From: Pseudomonas syringae
Lineage (GTDB): Bacteria; Pseudomonadota; Gammaproteobacteria; Pseudomonadales; Pseudomonadaceae
Direction of reading: 5' to 3'
Assembly (NCBI RefSeq): GCF_023278085.1
Contig: NZ_CP066265.1
Span: forward strand, 310,001-374,000
Length of the DNA stretch: 64,000 nucleotides
The notes under the pieces are model-generated. The model did no database searches and was not told the DNA's origin. It saw nothing but the letters and a program-made list of their open reading frames with translations. The position numbers and the translations under genes are program-made. This document shows, piece after piece, positions 23,656 through 32,411 of this stretch. Within the stretch, counting starts at the first letter, position 1. Each line of letters begins with the position of its first letter.

Positions 23656-25005
23656 TCAGAGCACCTGTGCCAGGCCCAGCGTCAAGGCAAAGGCGACAAT
23701 GGAAATCAGCGTCTCCAGTACCGTCCAGGTCTTGAATGTTTGCGCTACGGTCATGTTGAAGTATTCCTTGATAAGCCAGAAACCGCCGTCGTTGACGTGG
23801 GAAAAGATCACTGAGCCCGCGCCCGTTGCCAGCACCAGCAACTCAGGGTGCGGATAACCGAGGCCCATCGCAACCGGTGCAACGATGCCTGATGCGGTGG
23901 TCATCGCCACCGTCGCCGAGCCCGTCGCAACGCGCATCAATGCCGCGAACAGCCAGCCCATCAGCAAGGGTGACAGATGAAAGTCCTGCGCCAGGCCAAC
24001 GATCTGATTGGTCACGCCGCTGTCGATCAGGATGCGGTTCAAGCCGCCACCGGCACCGACCAGCAAGGTGATACTGGCGGTCGGCGCGAGGCATTCATTG
24101 GTGAATTTCAGGATCGAGTCGCGATTGAAACCCTGCGCGATGCCCAGCGTCCAGAAACTCAGCGACGTGGCCAGCAGCAGGGCGATCACCGAGTTACCGA
24201 TGAACAACAGGAAGCCATTGAAGGCACTGCCCGGCGTGCTGATCAGGTTGGCCCAGCCGCCCAGTAACATCAGCACCACCGGCAACAGAATGGTTGCCAT
24301 GGTCAGGCCGAAGCTGGGCAGTTTTTGCCGTGGTTCGCGGTCGAGGAACTGCCTGGCCATCGGGTTTTCAGCAGGCAGATGGATGCGCGGCACAATGAAT
24401 TTTGCATACACCGGGCCGGCGATAATGGCCGTGGGTATACCGATCAGAATGGCGTAGAACAAGGTTTGCCCGACCGATGCCTGATAAGCCTGCACAGCCA
24501 GCATCGCCGCAGGGTGCGGCGGCACCAGCGCGTGTACGACCGACAGGCCGGCGACCATCGGCAAGCCGACCATTAGAATCGACACCCCGACACGGCGCGC
24601 TACGGTAAAGGCAATCGGCACCAGCAGCACGAAGCCCACCTCGAAAAACAGCGGCAAACCCACCAGAAACGCAATACAGACCATCGCCCAGTGCGCGTTT
24701 CGTTCACCAAAGCGGTCAATCAGGGTACGCGCCACCTGCTCGGCACCGCCGGACTCGGCCATCATCTTGCCAAGCATCGTGCCCAGTGCAACCACCAGCG
24801 CAATATGCCCGAGTGTTTTGCCGACCCCTGCTTCATACGAGGCAACCACACCACTGGCCGGCATCCCGGCAACCAGCGCCAGACCGACCGAAACCAGCGT
24901 AATGACGATAAACGGATTGAGACGATAGCGCGCGATCAGCACGATCAAGGCAATGATTGCGACAGCGGCGTAGACCAACAGCGACATACCGGGTGACGGC
25001 GACAT
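23656..25005 (-). CDS. GntP-family permease
   Basis: Inner-membrane proton symporter of the gluconate permease (GntP) family, 449 residues with roughly 12-14 hydrophobic segments. The family motifs VGLPLFFEVGFVLLVPI and HALVPPHPAAM are clear. The family carries gluconate, D-serine and related hydroxy- or amino-acids. Beside a D-amino-acid deacylase, a D-amino acid or derivative is a reasonable substrate, but this is inference. The ATG at 25005 has AAGGAACC upstream, better than the longer reading from 25050. It is the first gene of the three-gene operon. Confidence 0.9.
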   Translation of the reverse strand: MSPSPGMSLLVYAAVAIIALIVLIARYRLNPFIVITLVSVGLALVAGMPASGVVASYEAGVGKTLGHIALVVALGTMLGKMMAESGGAEQVARTLIDRFGERNAHWAMVCIAFLVGLPLFFEVGFVLLVPIAFTVARRVGVSILMVGLPMVAGLSVVHALVPPHPAAMLAVQAYQASVGQTLFYAILIGIPTAIIAGPVYAKFIVPRIHLPAENPMARQFLDREPRQKLPSFGLTMATILLPVVLMLLGGWANLISTPGSAFNGFLLFIGNSVIALLLATSLSFWTLGIAQGFNRDSILKFTNECLAPTASITLLVGAGGGLNRILIDSGVTNQIVGLAQDFHLSPLLMGWLFAALMRVATGSATVAMTTASGIVAPVAMGLGYPHPELLVLATGAGSVIFSHVNDGGFWLIKEYFNMTVAQTFKTWTVLETLISIVAFALTLGLAQVL

Positions 25006-25163
25006 AGCGACGGTTCCTTGCAGAGTAGAGGGGCGAGGGCGCAACACCAACGGCTGAAGCCGTCAGCCTGGAGGCGACCCGTGAGTACTCGGCAGGGATG
25101 ACGCAAGAAAAGGGAGCAGCAAGGTTTCAGGGCGATCACAGGCATTCATTGTTTTTATCTCTG

Positions 25164-25224
25164 TTTTCGTGATGAAAATAAATTACACGAAAATGAAATA
25201 TAAACAAATATATGAAAATAAATT
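25164..25224 (-). promoter_or_regulatory. AT-rich operator/promoter region of the GntP operon
   Basis: This island is much richer in A and T than the flanks. It holds an inverted repeat TTTTCGTG (25164-25171) / CACGAAAA (25186-25193) and a direct repeat ATGAAAATAAATT at 25172-25184 and 25212-25224 (40-bp period). It lies about 160-220 bp upstream of the GntP gene and behind the MFS gene. RpiR-family regulators bind this kind of palindrome, so it is a candidate operator. Confidence 0.5.
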
Positions 25225-25237
25225 TCTTGCCTGGCTT

Positions 25238-26491
25238 TTATGTGGTTCCCAGCGGCTGCAACCTTGCCAGCCGCAAAGCCACCCCCAGAGCAATCAACAG
25301 CAACACGCCGATAAACAGCCCGATGCCGTTCCAGCCCGCGTAGTGCCAGAACACGCCGCCGCCGGTTCCGGCCACGCTGGAGCCGGCGTAGTAGCAGAAC
25401 AGGTACAGCGAGGCTGCCTGACCTCGGGCGGTCGTGGCCCTGCGGCCGACCCAGCTGCTGGCCACAGAGTGTGCGCCGAAGAAGCCGAAGGTGAAGATCA
25501 GTACGCCGAGGATGACCAGCGGCAGAGGCGTGAAAAGCGTCAGGATCAAGCCTGCCAGCATCATGACGATCACGGCCCATAGCACTTGCCTGCGGCCCAG
25601 TCTATCGGCCAGTGAACCGATCTTTGCCGAGCTGTAGATGCCGGATAGATACACCACCGAAAATACGCCGACCACCGCCTGGCTCAGGTTGTAGGGCTCG
25701 CTCAGCAAGCGATACGCGATGTAGTTGAACAGTGTGACGAATGCGCCCATCAGCAGAAAACCGACCAGAAACAGCAGCGGCAGCCCGGCATCCCGAAACT
25801 GCACGACAAAGCCATTCAGCAGGCTGCGAGGGTGCAGCGAGCGCGGGCGGAAGTTGCGTGATTCCGGCAGGATTTTCCAGAACACCACGGCTGCGATCAA
25901 CGCCAGCCCGCCGACCACCAGCATTGCTGCGTGCCAGCTCACGTAGTCAATCAATACCCCGACGATCAATCGGCCGCTCATGCCGCCGACTGCACTGCCA
26001 CCGATATACAGTCCCATCGCCAGGCCGAGGTGCAAGGGATGTATTTCCTCGCTCAGGTAGGTCATCGCCACTGCCGCCAGCCCGCTCAGCGACAGGCCGA
26101 CCAGTGCCCGGGTGATGAGCACGCCCTCCCAACTGGGCATCAAGGCGCTGGCGATGGTGAACAGCGATGCGCAGAACAGCGCCATGACCATCACCGACTT
26201 GCGCCCGAGCCGGTCTGATATCGGCCCGGTGATCAGCAGACCGATGGCGAGCATTGCCGTGGCGACCGACAGGATCAGGCTGCTCTGGGCTGCCGAGAGC
26301 GAGAACTCGCTGGACAGTGTCGGCATCATCGGCTGTACGCAATACAGCAGGGTGAAGGTCGAGAACCCGCCAGCAAACAGTGCCAATGCGGTGCGTTTGA
26401 ACAGCGGTGTGTTCTTTTCGATGTAGCTGTCGCCGGACGGCTGGGCAGGCGTATGCAGGTCGGTGGTGTGCGGGGCGACGGCAGGATTCAA
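25238..26491 (-). CDS. MFS transporter, YnfM-like
   Basis: Inner-membrane major facilitator of 417 residues with 12 predicted segments. The loop 2-3 motif GPISDRLGRKSVMV is the MFS signature A, and a related LADRLGRRQVL appears in the second half. The N-terminal about 35 residues are cytoplasmic and polar. The divergent LysR gene next to it matches the ynfM/ynfL arrangement of E. coli, so it probably exports a small molecule under that regulator. The substrate is unknown. Confidence 0.85.
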   Translation of the reverse strand: MNPAVAPHTTDLHTPAQPSGDSYIEKNTPLFKRTALALFAGGFSTFTLLYCVQPMMPTLSSEFSLSAAQSSLILSVATAMLAIGLLITGPISDRLGRKSVMVMALFCASLFTIASALMPSWEGVLITRALVGLSLSGLAAVAMTYLSEEIHPLHLGLAMGLYIGGSAVGGMSGRLIVGVLIDYVSWHAAMLVVGGLALIAAVVFWKILPESRNFRPRSLHPRSLLNGFVVQFRDAGLPLLFLVGFLLMGAFVTLFNYIAYRLLSEPYNLSQAVVGVFSVVYLSGIYSSAKIGSLADRLGRRQVLWAVIVMMLAGLILTLFTPLPLVILGVLIFTFGFFGAHSVASSWVGRRATTARGQAASLYLFCYYAGSSVAGTGGGVFWHYAGWNGIGLFIGVLLLIALGVALRLARLQPLGTT

Positions 26492-26607
26492 GGGAGACCT
26501 CGGGGCACGATGGGGCGGGCAATGGAAAAATCATATAGCCCGCCAATCATTCCATCCAATATATTGTTCGACCTGTTTGATAGGTAAAACGACTTAATGG
26601 AGGTCGC
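26492..26607. promoter_or_regulatory. Divergent promoter region between MFS and LysR genes
   Basis: A 116-bp interval, AT-richer than its flanks around 26525-26590, containing CCAATATATTG. It must hold both promoters and the LysR site. I could not single out one operator with confidence. Confidence 0.4.
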
Positions 26608-27498
26608 ATGGAATTCCGCCATCTGCGTTACTTCATCGCGGTTGCCGAGGAGCTGTATTTTGGCCGTGCAGCGCAGGCGCTGGGGATTTCTCAGCCGCCG
26701 CTCAGCCAGCAGATCCAGACGCTGGAGCAGGAACTGGGCACGCGCCTGTTCGACCGCACCAATCGTCGGGTTGAACTGAGCGAATCCGGACGGCTGTTTC
26801 TGGATGAGGCGCGGCTGGTGTTGGTGCAAGTCGACAAAGCCACTGATGTCGCACGGCGTGCGCAACTGGGGGAAATCGGCGAGCTGAAAATTGGCTTCAC
26901 CTCGTCGGCGCCCTTTACGTCCAGCATCCCGCAGGCGATCTTTGCGTTCCGCCAGGCCTACCCTGACGTCCACCTGACCCTGAGCGAAATCACCAGCCAG
27001 GAAGTGGCCGCAGGTCTTGAGGACAGAACCATACAGGTCGGCATCATGCGCCCGCTGGCGTTGCCCGACTCATTGGTGGTGTTCGAGTTGCTGAACGAAC
27101 CGCTGGTGGCAATCATGCGCGCTGACCATCCGCTGGCGGCGGGCAGCGAGGACGGGATCTACCTGTCGGCACTGGCCAACGAGCCGTTTGTATTCTTTCC
27201 GCGTACCTATGGCAGCGGCATCTACGCGCAGGTCCTGAGCCTGGCACGCGCCGCAGGTTTCAGCCCGTTGATCACCCAGGAAGCGGGCGAAGTCATGACC
27301 ATCATCGGTCTGGTTGCGGCCGGATTGGGCGTGACGGTGTTGCCCGCATCCTACCGAAGGATGCGTATCGACAGCGTGGTCTACCGCAACGTCCTCGACC
27401 CCGGCGCGACCAGCGCCGTATGGCTGGTGCAGCGCAAGGACGAACAATCGCCGATGGCGAAAGCGTTCACCGAGCTGTTAACGCGCAACGTGGGGTGA
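26608..27498 (+). CDS. LysR-family transcriptional regulator, YnfL-like
   Basis: A 296-residue LysR-type regulator: N-terminal winged HTH (AEELYFGRAAQALGISQPPL) followed by the periplasmic-binding-like effector domain (IGFTSSAPFTSSIPQAI). The start MEFRHLRYFIAV is the family start, with GGAGG upstream. It is transcribed away from the MFS transporter gene and probably controls it. The N-terminus resembles the BenM/CatM/YnfL branch. Confidence 0.9.
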   Translation: MEFRHLRYFIAVAEELYFGRAAQALGISQPPLSQQIQTLEQELGTRLFDRTNRRVELSESGRLFLDEARLVLVQVDKATDVARRAQLGEIGELKIGFTSSAPFTSSIPQAIFAFRQAYPDVHLTLSEITSQEVAAGLEDRTIQVGIMRPLALPDSLVVFELLNEPLVAIMRADHPLAAGSEDGIYLSALANEPFVFFPRTYGSGIYAQVLSLARAAGFSPLITQEAGEVMTIIGLVAAGLGVTVLPASYRRMRIDSVVYRNVLDPGATSAVWLVQRKDEQSPMAKAFTELLTRNVG

Positions 27499-27500
27499 GG

Positions 27501-27600
27501 ATCGGACGCAGAGCGTCCAGAACGGCATGCCCACGCGGAGCATGGGCACGATAGTGTTCTTTCGGACGCCTATCGTTCCCCACGCCCCGGCGTGCGAGGT
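27501..27600. repeat. Hairpin-rich intergenic repeat between the LysR gene and apeR
   Basis: It contains GGACGCAGAGCGTCC, TGCCCACGCGGAGCATGGGCA and CCCCACGCCCCGGCGTGCG, each a small palindrome with the core ACGC-nnn-GCGT or a near version. These are the same building blocks as the arrays at 45626 and 61890. It lies between convergent genes and may serve as a terminator region. Confidence 0.65.
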
Positions 27601-27601
27601 C

Positions 27602-28828
27602 TCAGCCCCAGCGCTTGAAGATCAACGAGGTATTCACCCCGCCAAACGCGAAGTTGTTGTTCATCACGTATTCGTTACTCATCTGCCGGGGTTCGCCGAC
27701 GATGTAGTCCAGTTCGCCACACTGTGGGTCGATGTCGGTGAGGTTCAGCGTGTGGATGTACCGGTCACTATTGAGCATTTCGATGCTGAACCACGATTCC
27801 AGCGCTCCGCACGCACCCAGCGTATGGCCGAGGAAGCTTTTCTGCGAGCTGATCGGCATGCGTGAGCCGAACAGGCTGCTGGTGGCCAGGGTTTCGGCGA
27901 TGTCGCCCTGTTCGGTAGCGGTGCCGTGGCCGTTGACGTAGCCAATGGCTTCGGGCGGCAAACCGGCATCTTCCAGAGCGAGCTCCATGGCGCGGCGCAT
28001 GGTGGCTTGCTCCGGGCGAGTGCTGTGGGCCCCGTCGGCGTTGCTGCCGAAGCCGACGATCTCGGCATAGATGGGCGCGCCACGTGCCTGGGCGTGTTCA
28101 AGCTCTTCAAGCACCATCATGCCGCCGCCTTCGCCGATCACCAGGCCGTCGCGCCCGCTGTCGTAGGGGCGTGGCGTGGTGTGGGGTGCGTCGTTTTTCA
28201 GGCTGGTGGCGTACAGCGCGTCAAATACCATCGCTTCGGTCGGGCACAGTTCTTCCGCACCGCCCGCCAGCATCAGCGGCAGACGTCCGAATTTGATCGC
28301 CTCGTAAGCGTAGCCGATGCCCTGGCTGCCGCTGGTGCAGGCGCTGGAGGTGGGAATAAGCCGCCCGGTCAGACCGAAAAAGATGCTGATATTGGCCGCT
28401 GTGGTGTGCGGCATCATGCGTACGTACGAGTTGGCGTTCAGGTTCAGCGCCACCGAGTTGATCAGCATGTTGCCGAACGCCTTGATCTCGTCGGTGCTGC
28501 CGGTGGACGAGCCACAGGCTGTGCCCATCCGGCCGTCGCGGATGATCGGATCATTCAGCAGCCTGGCGTCGATCAGCGCCCGCTCCGAAGCGGCCACCGC
28601 CAGGCGTGACACGCGGCCCATGCTGCGCAATTGTTTGCGTGTCCAGTGCGCAGGCACGGCGAAGTCATCGATAGGGCCGGCCAGCCGAGTGTTCAGCTCA
28701 ATGAAGCGTTCCCATTCGTCCATCCGCCGAATACCGCTGCGATTGGCGGTAAAGCTCGCATTGATGGTGGGCCAGTCGCTGCCCACCGAGGTAATGCCGG
28801 ACATGCCGGTGACCACCACGCGCTTCAT
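27602..28828 (-). CDS. apeR: Aryl polyene beta-ketoacyl-ACP synthase ApeR
   Basis: FabF-type ketosynthase, last gene of the aryl polyene operon. It shows the active-site Cys in SACTSGSQGIGYAY, the first His in GYVNGHGTATEQGD and the second in QKSFLGHTLGACG, and GEGGGMMVLE. It has 408 residues from the ATG at 28828, which overlaps the ketoreductase stop (TGATG); a GTG at 28834 is also in frame. In studied APE systems ApeR is a second KS beside ApeO-ApeC. All three catalytic residues are present, so it is predicted active. Confidence 0.92.
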   Translation of the reverse strand: MKRVVVTGMSGITSVGSDWPTINASFTANRSGIRRMDEWERFIELNTRLAGPIDDFAVPAHWTRKQLRSMGRVSRLAVAASERALIDARLLNDPIIRDGRMGTACGSSTGSTDEIKAFGNMLINSVALNLNANSYVRMMPHTTAANISIFFGLTGRLIPTSSACTSGSQGIGYAYEAIKFGRLPLMLAGGAEELCPTEAMVFDALYATSLKNDAPHTTPRPYDSGRDGLVIGEGGGMMVLEELEHAQARGAPIYAEIVGFGSNADGAHSTRPEQATMRRAMELALEDAGLPPEAIGYVNGHGTATEQGDIAETLATSSLFGSRMPISSQKSFLGHTLGACGALESWFSIEMLNSDRYIHTLNLTDIDPQCGELDYIVGEPRQMSNEYVMNNNFAFGGVNTSLIFKRWG

Positions 28829-29556
28829 CAACACAGCCCCCCGTTGACGGCCAGCACCTGGCGAGTGATGTAACCGGCTTCCGCCGACATCAGGAAATTC
28901 ACCGCGCCCGCCACTTCTTCCGGGGTGCCCATGCGCTGTGCGGGGATCATTTTCATCAGTTCATCCACGGGAACGTTTTCGTCCAGCATCGCGGTATCGA
29001 TCAACCCCGGTGCGACGCAATTGACCGTGATCTTGCGTTTGCCCAACTCGATGGCCAGCGCTTTGGCGGCGCCGATCAGGCCTGCCTTGGAGGCGCTGTA
29101 ATTGACTTGACCGCGATTGCCGATCAAGCCCGACACCGAGGTGATGCAGACAATGCGGCCCGCCGCACGACGGCGAATCATCGGCATGGTCAGCGGGTGC
29201 AGGACGTTATAGAAACCATCCAGATTGGTGCGCAGCACCTGATCCCAGTCGTCGTCGCTGAGCGCTGGAAAGGCGCCATCGCGGGTCAGGCCCGCATTGA
29301 GCACCACGCCGTAATACGCGCCGTGGGTTTCCACGTCGTCTTCGAGAATGGCCTTGCAGGCCGCACGGTCCGAGACATCGAATTGCAGCACCCGCGCCTG
29401 ACGGCCCAGCGCGATGATTTCGGCTTGCACGGCTTCGGCTTCGCTGCGTCCGGTGCGGCAATGCAGGATCAGGTCGAATCCGGCCTGCGCCAGACGCAAG
29501 GCAATGGCGCGGCCGATGCCACGGCTGGAGCCGGTGACCAGTATCGATTCAGTCAT
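28828..29556 (-). CDS. apeQ: 3-ketoacyl-ACP reductase ApeQ
   Basis: FabG-type short-chain dehydrogenase of 242 residues that reduces the beta-keto group in each polyene extension round. It has the NADPH-binding TGSSRGIGRAIALRL and NAGLTRD motifs and the catalytic Ser in ITSVSG with YSASK. The start overlaps the apeP stop by 4 bases (ATGA), and the stop overlaps apeR. Confidence 0.93.
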   Translation of the reverse strand: MTESILVTGSSRGIGRAIALRLAQAGFDLILHCRTGRSEAEAVQAEIIALGRQARVLQFDVSDRAACKAILEDDVETHGAYYGVVLNAGLTRDGAFPALSDDDWDQVLRTNLDGFYNVLHPLTMPMIRRRAAGRIVCITSVSGLIGNRGQVNYSASKAGLIGAAKALAIELGKRKITVNCVAPGLIDTAMLDENVPVDELMKMIPAQRMGTPEEVAGAVNFLMSAEAGYITRQVLAVNGGLC

Positions 29557-30008
29557 GCCGGGGCTCCTTCAGCCAGATAGTCAGCAGTGTTGGGTGGGCA
29601 ATATACATTGAGGCGGGCAAGCGCTGTGATGTCCGGGCCGGTGAGGGTGCATTCGAACACGCCCATGCCGCTGTCGTCCTGCAGGGAACGCACCGCGTGA
29701 ATGTGCAGTTCGCTGCCCGGCGCAAAACGGTCCACGTTGCATTCGAACTTGCGGCTGCCCAGCAGAAAGCCCAGCTTGACCGTTTCGCCCTTGCTGCGCG
29801 CCTGACAGCCCGCGTAGGCCGCCACGCTTTGTGCCATCAGCTCTATGCCGAGCCAGGCGGGCAGGCTGCCGTCCGGTTGGTTGAACAGGCCGTCGGCGCG
29901 TACGGTCAGGCGGGTATGAATCTGCTCTTCGTCAAACGCCAGCACCTGATCGATGAGGATCATGTCGCCAGCATGGGGGATGAGTTCGGCGAGCGACCAC
30001 TCGATCAT
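29553..30008 (-). CDS. apeP: 3-hydroxyacyl-ACP dehydratase ApeP
   Basis: Hotdog-fold dehydratase of 151 residues. MIEWSLAELIPHAGDMILID carries the conserved HxGDM-type motif of ApeP-like proteins, and AWLGIELMAQSVAAYAG is the hotdog helix. In APE systems ApeP works as a pair with ApeI; here the ApeI counterpart is fused to the ligase upstream. The ATG at 30008 overlaps the apeO stop by ATGA, so the long N-terminal extension to 30155 is rejected. Confidence 0.9.
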   Translation of the reverse strand: MIEWSLAELIPHAGDMILIDQVLAFDEEQIHTRLTVRADGLFNQPDGSLPAWLGIELMAQSVAAYAGCQARSKGETVKLGFLLGSRKFECNVDRFAPGSELHIHAVRSLQDDSGMGVFECTLTGPDITALARLNVYCPPNTADYLAEGAPA

Positions 30009-31201
30009 GGGGCATCTCCGATAATCAGGCTGATGTTGTTGCCGCCGAAGGCAAAGGAATTGCTCATCATGTAGCGAGCGTCGGCAGGTGTCAGGCGCGT
30101 CCCCGGCGCTGTCCAGCGCAGTGCAGGCAATAGCGGATCGGCCTCGCCATCCCACACGTGCGGGGGCAGGGCCTGTTCGCTGTTGTGCGGCGCCAGGCTC
30201 AGCCAGCAGAACGCGACTTCCAGCGCCCCTGCCGCGCCCAGCGTGTGGCCGCTGAGCGGTTTGGTCGAGGAGCAGGTCACGCCGTCCGGAAACACTGCCT
30301 GCACCGCCAGGCTTTCCATCGCATCGTTAAGCGGCGTGGCCGTGCCGTGCAGGTTCAGGTAACTGATCTGCGCCGCTTCCAGGCGGGCGCTGTGCAACGC
30401 TTGCAGCATGGCATCGCGTGCGCCGCGCCCGCTGGGTTCCGGGGCGGAGATGTGGTGAGCGTCGCAATTGGCGCCTGCGCCCAGCAGCGCAATCGAGTGC
30501 GTGCCACTGGCTTCGCGGGTCATGAGAAACAATGCCGCCGCCTCGCCGATATTGATCCCGTCACGGTTGCTGGAGAACGGGTTGCATAACTGTGAGGACA
30601 TGGCTTCAAGTGACAGAAAGCCATTCAACGTCAGCTTGCACAGGCTGTCGACGCCGCCACACAGCACCGCGTCGCACAGGCCCATGTCCAGCGCCCGCCG
30701 GGCACTGAGCAACGCCCGCGCGCTGGAGGTGCAGGCCGTTGAAATGACGTAAGCCGGGCCGGTCAATTGCAACCAGCTGGCGAGGAAATTGGCGGGTGCG
30801 CCGAGTTCCTGCTGTTGATAGTCGTAATGCTCGGGAAACGCCTTGTCACGCAGCCAGATGGCCATGCTGCTGCTGGCTTCATCGATGCCGGAGGTGCTGG
30901 TGCCGATGATCACGCCGATACGCGCAGCGCCATAGCGCTGAATGGCGAGGCGAATGTCGTCTTCGATCTGCAAGGCGGCGGCCAGCAGCAACTGGTTATT
31001 GCGACTGTGCTGCGCCCCCATGGCGGGCGGCATGCCGGGCAGTGTCGCCTTGACCGCACCGACCGGCAGCGCACGCTCGGGCACCCAGCCGCTTTCGACG
31101 ACCATGCCCGAGCTGTCACCGGCAAACAGCCTGCGCGACACCTCTTCGCGGCTCGCACCCAGCGAGCAGATGACGCCTAGCGCATTGAGGTAGGCGGTCA
31201 T
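30005..31201 (-). CDS. apeO: Aryl polyene beta-ketoacyl-ACP synthase ApeO
   Basis: Ketosynthase of 398 residues. The catalytic Cys sits in STACTSSARALLSAR, the His residues in LHGTATPLND and KPLSGHTLGAAGALE. In APE systems ApeO forms a heterodimer with the ApeC chain-length factor and elongates the aryl-polyenoyl chain on ACP. The ATG overlaps the DUF3261 lipoprotein stop by ATGA. Confidence 0.92.
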   Translation of the reverse strand: MTAYLNALGVICSLGASREEVSRRLFAGDSSGMVVESGWVPERALPVGAVKATLPGMPPAMGAQHSRNNQLLLAAALQIEDDIRLAIQRYGAARIGVIIGTSTSGIDEASSSMAIWLRDKAFPEHYDYQQQELGAPANFLASWLQLTGPAYVISTACTSSARALLSARRALDMGLCDAVLCGGVDSLCKLTLNGFLSLEAMSSQLCNPFSSNRDGINIGEAAALFLMTREASGTHSIALLGAGANCDAHHISAPEPSGRGARDAMLQALHSARLEAAQISYLNLHGTATPLNDAMESLAVQAVFPDGVTCSSTKPLSGHTLGAAGALEVAFCWLSLAPHNSEQALPPHVWDGEADPLLPALRWTAPGTRLTPADARYMMSNSFAFGGNNISLIIGDAP

Positions 31202-31680
31202 GGCGCGGCCTCGCCGTTCAACGGCGTAACCCGGTAACTCAGCCCGTCCTTGAGGCGAACGGTAAACGCGTTGGCCGATTGATATTCCACCAGCCAGCGA
31301 TCATCCAGACGGCGTTGCATGCCCTGGCGAAACGCAGTGGGGTAGCGATCTCGCATTTCCAGGTCCGGCGTCATGGCAAACATCAACGCGGCAAACAGTT
31401 CGCGGGCTTCCGGGTTGGGCGGCAGCAGGCCGTCAGCTTGCCATTGCCCGTTGATCAGCAACTGACGCGCCTGAGGAATACCCAGCGGGTCCATCATCGA
31501 CCAGCGCAGCCCGACGTTTTCACGCTGGATGATCAGCATCCAGTCCTGACGCTGATCGGCCTGGCGGCGGTCGATGTGCAGTTGCATCGGCAATTGCATC
31601 GTCGGCGCGGTGGTCGGCAGCGGCGCCTGGGCAGCACAGCCGCCGAGCAGTAGAACAGCGATTAACAACAGGCGAATCAT
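31198..31680 (-). CDS. DUF3261-like lipoprotein of the aryl polyene operon
   Basis: A 160-residue exported lipoprotein: MIRLLLIAVLLLGGCAAQA has a lipobox LGGC with Cys15. The rest is a small soluble domain like the DUF3261 proteins found in APE clusters (the apeN position in E. coli). Together with the LolA-like protein and the MMPL exporter it probably helps move the APE lipid to the outer membrane. It overlaps both neighbours by 4 bases. Confidence 0.82.
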   Translation of the reverse strand: MIRLLLIAVLLLGGCAAQAPLPTTAPTMQLPMQLHIDRRQADQRQDWMLIIQRENVGLRWSMMDPLGIPQARQLLINGQWQADGLLPPNPEARELFAALMFAMTPDLEMRDRYPTAFRQGMQRRLDDRWLVEYQSANAFTVRLKDGLSYRVTPLNGEAAP

Positions 31681-32411
31681 GACGCATCACCTTGCAGCGG
31701 TTTGCGGGCCACGACATTGACCAGCGTTTCTTCGCGCTGGCCGAACGTCCTGGGCTTTTGCAGTTTCAACGCTTCGAGCAGACCGAAATCCCTCGCGCGG
31801 CTCCACCATAAATAAGGGTATGAGACATTGCGGGCATCGAACTCGAAACCCTGTTCACGAATCATCTGCAGATACTGCGCGGCGCTTTTCTGCACGTGCA
31901 TCGGGTGCCGGAACAGCCAGCGAATCACCCACGTGTCGATATACGCCTCGGTGGACTCGGCGAACAGCAGATAGCCGCCCGGTTTGAGCACCCGGTAAAA
32001 CTCGGCCAGTGCTTTTTCCTGCTCGACCAGATGATGAAAGGTCTGGTGACAAAACAGCAGGTCGACACTGGCGTCCGGCAATTGCAGGGCGGCGCAATCG
32101 CTGCCGATCAGTTCGGCCTCGATGCCTCTGGCAGCCGCTTCCTGACGGCTCATGCTCAGGCTGTGCGGGTCTGCGTCGACCCCCAGCAGCTTCGACGGCG
32201 CAAACACCTTGCTCAGGTGCTGGAACGACTTGCCCTGCCCGCAACCAGCGTCAAGCAACACCGGCGCGACAGGTGGCGGAGCGCTGAACAGGCAGCGCAG
32301 GTCATCGATCGCGACGCGCAACACCCGGTGTTGCCAGGTGTGGCTGCGCAGAAACCACAGGCCGAAACGGGTTTCCTCGACATAGCTGTCACTCAGGAAC
32401 GGCCGATTCAT
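31677..32411 (-). CDS. SAM-dependent methyltransferase of the aryl polyene operon
   Basis: A 244-residue class I methyltransferase. The SAM motif I is VLLDAGCGQGKSF; motif II (LGVDADPHSL) and the ALQLPDASVDLLFCHQTFHH stretch follow, with LKPGGYLLFAEST as motif III. APE head groups can be O- or C-methylated, so the aromatic head group is the likely target; this is inference. The start overlaps the flavoenzyme stop by ATGA. Confidence 0.85.
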   Translation of the reverse strand: MNRPFLSDSYVEETRFGLWFLRSHTWQHRVLRVAIDDLRCLFSAPPPVAPVLLDAGCGQGKSFQHLSKVFAPSKLLGVDADPHSLSMSRQEAAARGIEAELIGSDCAALQLPDASVDLLFCHQTFHHLVEQEKALAEFYRVLKPGGYLLFAESTEAYIDTWVIRWLFRHPMHVQKSAAQYLQMIREQGFEFDARNVSYPYLWWSRARDFGLLEALKLQKPRTFGQREETLVNVVARKPLQGDAS

